A DNA stretch of 64,000 bases. Origin: Lentinula raphanica. Its lineage: Eukaryota; Basidiomycota; Agaricomycetes; Agaricales; Omphalotaceae. The stretch lies in the NCBI GenBank assembly GCA_027919835.1, contig JANVFP010000033.1, positions 1 to 64,000 on the forward strand, written 5' to 3'. The translations under genes and the position numbers were made by a program. A model generated the notes under the pieces. It saw only the letters and a program-made list of their open reading frames with translations. It did no database searches and was not told the origin of the DNA. Below, one piece after another: positions 57,856 through 64,000 of this stretch. Each line of letters starts with the position of its first letter. Position 1 is the stretch's first letter.

Positions 57856-58453
57856 ATAGGCATATGCCATGTACAAGGAAACATAAGTGGGATTTTCTGG
57901 AAACGAAGGACTGCGTTGTGGGGAAGATAACTTTTCCAGTTGACGGTAACTGAGAAAAAGAGTAGTATTGCTGCTCTTTTCAAGAGGATTCATATTCACT
58001 GGACCGGCCAGGAACAGATCTAGAGAATCTCTAGCAGGGACCGAGTCGTGGATGTCGCCGTTAGCGCTAACCGGAGACATAGACCCTATCAGTGTCATCA
58101 GGTCTGGTAGCACCACCGGATGAGTGAAGACAGCGGCATGTATTCCCTGCGTGGATTTTGAGCACCAATACGAGCACCCTGAAATAAGGATAGGTCTGCT
58201 CCAGGATGACTCGGTGATTCTCCGCCGTGCCGGTTGGGCTTTCGTCGCTCGAATATGTTTGAAGCTTGTATATGAAGTCGGGAGGAGCATTGTTGAGTTG
58301 TAGACTATGCAAAAAGTTTTCATTATAGCTAAGTTTTACTCCAGAATTGAGAACCTGAGGGACATACCAAGTCCCGACTTTGAATGACTCAAAATCGAAT
58401 ATGAGTGCATGTAGGTTTCTTGAAGGATTTGGGATTAAGAGCACTGTTGGCAA
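57856..58453 (-). pseudogene. Unrecognised protein-coding remnant on the minus strand
   Basis: Two overlapping frames each look partly coding: 58453 to about 58160 (FDFESFKVGTWYVPQVLNSG, NAPPDFIYKLQTY) and about 58170 to 57850 (FTHPVVLPDLMTLIGSMSP, SVPARDSLDLFLAGP). They would join by a one-base shift near 58155. It may be a frameshifted gene or an unseen small intron. The end runs into the truncated LTR. Product unknown. Confidence 0.35.
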
Positions 58454-58891
58454 AGAGACAAGGTTGATAATGACCCGCTCTCAATTTGTCTTTGGAAGAC
58501 ATCGAGCTTGAAGGTTGAAATTTTGAAAGTTGAAGTCTGAAGTTTGAAACGGCTCTGCGTAGTGCTTCCTGAAAACCGTCACGTGATATGAATCACGTCG
58601 CGATTCGTGGCGCGTCTTGCGAAAGCTGCTCTGATGAAGATAACTCTAACCAGCCTTTCAGATGGTACCGCTACCTGATTCCGAGCTAAAAGTCAGTTGT
58701 AACGTGTTTTTCAGCGTTCATCGCCCGCCAGTAAAGGTTGGCCACATCGGAAGATCAAATCTAGAATGCCAGTGTACCCACCGTTTTGCCCGGGCTACAA
58801 CTACTTGAAATTTTTTTGTTCTGGATGGCAAATGTCTGACCATTCATCGTAGAGGTCATATCAAAACTGTGCAAACTTAGCCTACATTAGT
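58454..58891. other. Intergenic sequence upstream of the remnant and downstream of the RING gene
   Basis: No supported gene. Contains a short tract of GAAGGTTGAAATTTTGAAAG-like repeats at 58505-58545. Confidence 0.4.
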
Positions 58892-60084
58892 CTACAAAAA
58901 CCATCGAAGGGGTTCGGCTGATGGTACAGCTACTCCAGACTCCGCTGCTACAGCTCTCACGCCAGCCTCTATAGTGACAGAGTGGACCGGCTTGGCACAG
59001 ACCGAAGAATGACAAGTTGGGCAATGAAAGAGGACTTCTGTAGTTTCAGGTTTCTGTTGACGCATTCGCTCGTGCTCGGCTTTAGCTCGATTGAGACACC
59101 TCACACAGAAAGAATGGCCACATCCAAGGCTAAAAGCCGAGTGAGCATGGTCGGATAGATGTGTGGCAAAGAGTCACTGACACATGGTTTCCCCAAGCCA
59201 GATCTGAGCAAAGAGGGCATTCGTAGTTCCTTTTGCGTACTGCCAGATAATCCCCGGTCTCCTTCTCCGAAGACTGCGAGACAACAGGGGAAACATGCTG
59301 AGCACTCAGATCATCGGTAGGCATGGAATACGCACATCATATTGTTTCTGTACTAACACCTCCTTCTCTTTGAGTCAGTTGAGCACTTTTACTTGGTCGG
59401 CAATGACAGTATTCCACTGAGTCTCATACTGATCGACTGCAAGTCTGAACGTGTTTACTACACCTTCCTGGAACACAGGAGTGGAGGCCCTACTGCGATT
59501 TGTTCCAGTGAGAAAATTGGGAGTAAAATATCTGGTAGGCACGGCACTCGCTCCGATGAAAGAACTCGAAGTGGAAGCACCGGTCTGCGTGTGGCCCGTT
59601 CGAACGAATGGTTCAGGCCCAGTATCAGAGGCCATTTGAGCCAAGGGAGCCAAATCCGAAGCGTCCCAGTAGTGGTGCATCATAGAGGTAGAAGCCCTGC
59701 TGCCACTTGAACGAGTGAGAGGATCAGTGGTCGAAGATCTGATAGGCATCAAGCTCTCTTCAACGGAAGACCTAGTTGTCACTGACGCGCTGGCGTGGGT
59801 ATCGTTCGTTCGAGTGGCGGATGAATCAGATGTTAAGGCTGTGGCCGCTCTGGGCTCGAGGTTTGTTCCCATCTGAGGAATGGATTCAGGTCTCTGCTTG
59901 GTGATAGGTCTGAGCCACTCACAGATTCCAGGGTTGGCGCTTGCACCTGAGGAACGGGTGACCTGCCATTCCTTTTACGAAGGGCCATAGTATGAGGTAC
60001 ATGAGTTGCCACTCGACGACGGGCAGCAGCTCTGGAAGATTTGAATTTATGTTTAGCGAATGCAGCAGTATCGTTGGTACCCAT
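58892..60084 (-). CDS. RING-finger protein, probable E3 ubiquitin ligase
   Basis: Exon 1, 60084-59923, is 54 codons (basic, FAKHKFKSSRAAARRRV). A GTGAGT..CAG intron leads to exon 2, starting 59872 (Ser/Thr-rich, then a helical segment VVNTFRLAVDQYETQWNTVIADQ). A further exon ending at 59181 contains YECPLCSDLAWGNHV. A 51-bp intron (59130-59180) leads to exon 4, 59129-58892: LGCGHSFCVRCL...FHCPTC. Spliced together, the last two form a C3HC4 RING (CPLC ... CGHSFCVRC ... CPTC). The exon 2-3 border (about 59394-59270) is uncertain. Function by family: recruits an E2 enzyme for ubiquitin transfer; substrate unknown. The RING is C-terminal. No disabling mutation seen, though the exon 2-3 junction needs RNA support. 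Confidence 0.7.
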
Positions 60085-60432
60085 GTAGCGATAATAGAGA
60101 TAAGTTGAATGATAGTCGATTGAAAGATATGGAATACGGAGGACAGTGTCTTTTCGTCGTCTTGAAACTTGCAAGACCCTCTAAAAATGCTGTCACGCGG
60201 ATCGGTCCGACATATGCCGTTGTTCGCCATGTTCTCACTGCTCAGGAGTCAGGAATAGCCATTGCGAGCTACTTACTTAAGAGCTGTCCAAGACTCCAAG
60301 ACTCCAATGCTCCTGAAAGATGAATCCGGGGTTTCAACTTTTATTGCGTCCGATTCAGCTTTGTGTATCTGGAAAGCGGTTAAAGACTGAATCAGTAAGG
60401 AACCCGGTAGAACCATTTGACTACCCATTGCC

Positions 60433-63159
60433 TTATTGAAGAAATGTGTAATGAGGATTTGGCTGGTGGCGATGTGCTGACCATTGATTGGAATCTTCAT
60501 GTACAGCACCACCGACTACATGCCATGTGAGGAGCAACAGTACGATTAAGGAAAGACTGGTAAACCATGAACGGAACAAAGTATTGTACGCGGATTCAAC
60601 GATGGCGTGAGCCCCCTCCCTCCCTTGAGAACCCCTTCCACCATCCCTTCGTTGTTTGATCATTGCTTTTCGTGCTCTTTCTTCTTTCTTCGCTCTCGCT
60701 CCTCTCTGCCTCGGATCGATTACTTCGTAATCCCTCTCAGCCTTCCGACTCTCTTCTCCATCATCCTTGGGAAACTGCAGAAGGTGACCAAGAAAAACCT
60801 CGATCATCATGGATCTCGATTCCCGCTTCATCATCTATGGTGGGATTTGAGTTTGCTTCTGCCTCAGCAGTCGTGTGCTCAGAACCAGCTCCTGTGCACG
60901 CCCGGTAAAGCCATCTGAAGCTTCCCTCGGAAAGCGTTTAGGGCGTTTAGAACGTCGCTTTCATCCTTTGATCCCGTCTCTTCGTTTAGTGAGTTTACGG
61001 ATTCACCTTTCATTTTGGGAATCTCGGGTACTGTGAACGTGAGCACAAACCATTAGCGAGTGGTCATTCTGAATTCGGTCAGTCGTTTGAGAGAACGTAC
61101 CTCGAGCTTGATTGCTCATTAGCAAGAGTCTCTCGGATTTCGATAGTAGATCCGTCTAGCCTTTTCGCGCTGTAGACTCTTTTTCCTTCGGTTGTCTTCC
61201 CCTCCTCTTGGCTTTTCTTCTTTTCTGGCTTACTTTGGCTAGTCCAAGGTCCGTGGGTGACAATGTCAGGTAATGCCCCGCTCACAGGGGAAGCAATCGG
61301 TTGATCTATCACTGCTGAGTTACATACCAGAAAGATGATAAAATACATGGAAAGGTGTTGAGATGCTACAGCCAGGCCGCACGACAGGCTTCTTCTTGAT
61401 CATGACCAGCTCTACCACCTCGATATCCTTGTCTGCAATTTCAAGAGTTTGATGTCTCTTCGACGCCAATGTCAGCCGGGAGGAGATGGAATGAAACCAG
61501 CAACGTACTTTTTAGTTGCTTCCATCATTCAAGTTCTTCTCGTTCTTTCAAAGGTTGTTCCCGGGCTCTCTGTTGCGCGCGCCCTTCGCAAGCTGTTGTT
61601 CGCGGTATGATATCCGGAAATGGGTTGTCGATGAGTCGGACGCCTTTGGTTTTTGAGGACTAACATAACAACAACAAATTATGATTGAATCTTCAGACGA
61701 GCTTGGTTTGAGACGGACTAAATAGGCCGTTCATTGCCACCGTCCAGTTCTGTGGTTTAGAAATCCTTGAGTTCAACAAGTTATACGAGAGGAACGATGG
61801 ACGCTACCCAGTTCTCCTATCTTCATGGCATCTAAGAATCTGTGGAGTAAATATGAAGAGTAATCAACATACTATGGAACGTATTGCCAATGGTCCGTCA
61901 CAATGTATGTTTGCGGTGGAGTTGGTTAGCGCGGTCTGCGAAAGCATGAGCAACGGAAGAGGATATGTTTGTCTCGGGCTGACCTAGTGTGATGGCTGAC
62001 CCAGTGTGATCAGCTGAGGCTGTAACTTCTATGCATAACATATGGGCAAGTGCCTGAAGCCCGTTTTGCATAACAGCAGGGCAGTTGCCCACCCCTCAAT
62101 AAGCCTCACTATAGCTCACTATAGCAGTGGATGTAATGCATAACAACTTGGGCAACATGTTATGCATAACATATAGGCAAGAACATTTTTCAATATTTTT
62201 GAAAAAAAGAATTAAATGTATCTTTTGAAATATCCATTTTTGGAAAAAACTGACACCCCCTATAGGGGGTCTTTTTTTAAGGTCTATCAATATATCCTCA
62301 ACCCCTAACCCCTAACCCAACCCCTAACCACCCTAACCCCTAACCAAACCCCTAACCCTAACCTAACCCAACCCCTAACCCCCTAACCCATATTGGCTCA
62401 TGTTTGGCACTGAATCAGACCCCTCCCTAATGTTGGGGTTAGCATAGCTAACCCCAACGGGAGGGGCCTGATTCAGTGCTTAATCCCAGTTTAAATATTC
62501 ATTTATTGACTGAGTGGATTAGTGCCCCGCTGTTATGCAAAACAGGCCTCAGGCACTTGCCCACTTGTTATGCATAAAACCTACAGCTACAGGTGGTGTG
62601 ATGGCTGACCTAGTGTGATGAAGAACTGCGAATCGTTTGAGTTTTGCTAGCCTTTATTCGCCATTGCCACTAGACCTCGATGAACAAATCGTGACCGGCG
62701 ATGAATTTCGTCTTCAAAGAGTTCTGAGACAAAGCAAAAAATCAGGATCTTCTTCTTCTTCAAAAGTGTCGAGGTGCACCTCCATAGAACATTTCTCCTC
62801 CATTTCTGGTTCCCGTCTTATCCCAGTTTGGACCAAGAAGCCGGGGACAACTCAGTGTTATTTGAGGGGCAATTGTCTAGTGATTTTTGAAGCACGAACC
62901 GATAAAATATGACTCCATCGTAGTATCCTGTAAGTACGTATATCAGCAAAGCAATTCACAGAATGAACAAGCAACTCACCCTCCATTGCCAATGTGAGAA
63001 GATTCCGATATGCTTTGGGCGTTTCCTGAGCACAGAATGAGGTTGTTTGACCACAAAGAGAGAGACGCAGAGGTGTACTTTTGACCAGAGCTCGATATCA
63101 AGTCCGCCAACAGTAGTTGGAAAAGCCACGGTCACAGAAAATGTCGTGTAAGCGCTCAT
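60433..63159 (-). pseudogene. CWC27: CWC27-type spliceosomal cyclophilin gene, decayed and interrupted by T3
   Basis: Pieces on the minus strand follow CWC27 from end to end. The start is MSAYTTFSV..TTVGGLDIELWSK (63159-63079); then ETPKA.RNLLTLAMEG (about 63030), GYYDGVIFYR (about 62930) and VVPGF.VQ. A segment for GDKTGTxNGGEMFYG is readable only after a one-base deletion. Next come LFEDEI..RSRFVHRGLVAMAN then TAG, and NSNDSQFFITL, after which T3 is inserted. Beyond T3 come RKHTL then TGA, AMKIGELG, LIDNPFPDIIPRTTA (about 61650), DIEVVELVMIKKKPVVRP, DESDVLNALNAFRGKL (about 60930) and FPKDDGEESRKAERDYEVID (about 60770). CWC27 is a cyclophilin-like component of the spliceosome; the conserved C-terminal blocks make the identification specific. 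Stops, a frameshift and the insertion indicate a pseudogene. Confidence 0.8.
62011..62596 (+). mobile_element. Telomere-repeat element T3 (586 bp) in the CWC27 pseudogene
   Basis: Ends CAGCTGAGGCTGTAAC and (inverted) CACCTGTAGCTGTAGG, with the perfect 7-bp duplication GTGTGAT (62004-62010, 62597-62603). The interior carries CCCTAACCC-type repeats, a CCCCCTATAGGGGG palindrome and a hairpin, and is closely similar to T2. The flanks also show a short tandem duplication of GTGATGGCTGACC. Confidence 0.9.
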
Positions 63160-64000
63160 CGATGGATCTCACAGTTTCGGCGCTTACTCTAATTCAGCGG
63201 TCAACGTTCAACGTCCAACCAGGTATATGTACTACTTCGTCTTAGGAACCACCAGATAAAACAAATCGAAGCTTGAATATCTCCTCTAGTTCCCAACAAT
63301 CGGTAAGACGAATGAGCTATCCTCTAAAGAGCCGATCTGACCACAGCAGGATGCCCAATACCTTGAAAAGTCTGTCAGCGTGTGGCAATTGACAACCAGT
63401 GGACCAAGAACGCAACTAATCGGTGAAGTATATCAATCGATATTCGGCTTTACGTAGTGAATCTGGCAGTGATTCTCTGTGAACGATGGTATCCCTCCGA
63501 GCTCCGCTGTGTCGATTGAGATTGGGTTGTATCGTCCAAGCACCAAATCCAGATATATCAGAGAAAAACCATGGCCAGTAGTCCGCGAAGCTAGGTCGGA
63601 GCCGTTCAAGCTCATAGGTGCAGGTCAAGAACCTAAACATCTTCACGTCAAGCTGAAAATCCTCGTCCAGTATTTCAGATCATTGTAAACGAGCGCTAGC
63701 ATTCTAAGAAGATTCATTGTTCAAGACTTGGCAGCGGCAATCCAGGGGTTTTCATATTCAACGCCCATTTCTTTGAAGCAGAGGTGGGCGTCCAAAGACA
63801 GACCCAAACAGGCACTGTCATAGTATTTCTGTGTCTGGTAGTAGCTGGCCATAGATGGAAGCAATGAAGACGAAGAAAGGTGAGACTGAGGTTGACGACA
63901 GAACAGAGGTTGTACCAGGCAATCCAAACGACTGAGTTACCTAGATAATACCAACTATTTTTGATCATACCATGTGCTACTACCATTATGCAACATCGAG
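63160..64000. other. Region upstream of the CWC27 pseudogene, no confident gene
   Basis: Minus-strand frames at 63416-63646 (LTCTYELERLRPSFADYWPWFF, quoted in part) and 63721-63927 (MASYYQTQKYYDSACLGLSLDA) may be exons of one unrecognised gene running off the window, since their codon use is plausible. A plus-strand frame at 63479-63688 overlaps the first and is probably a shadow. I cannot assign a product. Confidence 0.3.

Noticed and set aside
1..64000. tRNA and rRNA genes
   Set aside because: I saw no convincing A-box/B-box pairs with cloverleaf potential and no rRNA-like stretches, though a covariance-model search was not possible.

Overview
The window looks like repeat-rich accessory DNA from an agaricomycete (mushroom-forming basidiomycete). 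The evidence is short spliceosomal introns of about 50-60 bp with GTRNGT..YAG borders, a KDZ-family transposase, chromodomain Ty3/gypsy elements, a fungal NACHT-ankyrin gene, and TTAGGG-like repeats in mobile elements. Most of the 64 kb is transposable elements nested in each other. Conventional host-type genes appear only at 28.7-31.3 kb and right of about 57.9 kb.

Layout. (1) 0-3.2 kb: the 3' end of an LTR element (family A, LTR about 1.7 kb) with an antisense two-exon gene just upstream of its polypurine tract. It cuts a gag-like ORF at 3.2-3.8 kb. (2) 4.6-11.6 kb: a complete chromodomain Ty3/gypsy element on the minus strand with near-identical 660-bp LTRs and a 5-bp target duplication. 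Its pol is broken by four in-frame TGA codons and a 225-bp MITE. (3) 12.3-28.7 kb: the main discovery, a ~16.4-kb DNA transposon candidate. It has ~190-bp terminal inverted repeats and mirror-image subterminal arrays of a GGGAWTCCC-containing 15-mer. It carries three genes with apparently intact spliced frames: a KDZ transposase (about 1010 aa), an Spt5-like NGN/KOW protein (about 1081 aa), and a 1355-aa charged coiled-coil/proline-rich protein. (4) 28.7-31.3 kb: the 3' part of a NACHT-ankyrin (NLR-like) gene that starts at its P-loop, 66 bp from the transposon end. (5) 31.8-56.2 kb: a second, very large Ty3-like element (family B, TSD TATAT) with two gag-side ORFs, pol, and an extra ORF of about 940 codons downstream of the chromodomain. 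Later insertions split it: a family-A LTR element at 38.1-45.3 kb, itself carrying a foldback element, a MITE and a telomere-repeat element, and two further foldback elements. (6) 56.2-64 kb: a truncated family-A LTR, a RING-finger gene, and a decayed CWC27-type spliceosomal cyclophilin gene with a telomere-repeat transposon inserted in it.

Two non-autonomous families recur. Foldback elements of about 3.1-3.3 kb are almost entirely two inverted arms. Elements of about 0.6 kb contain TTAGGG-like repeats. Both share CA-starting CAGCTG-like ends and 7-bp target duplications, so one transposase may mobilise both. A third family of 224-282-bp MITEs makes 2-bp duplications, shown by an empty site and by restoration of a pol reading frame.

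All splice models, homologies and family names come from reading the sequence and from remembered family patterns. No database search was run.
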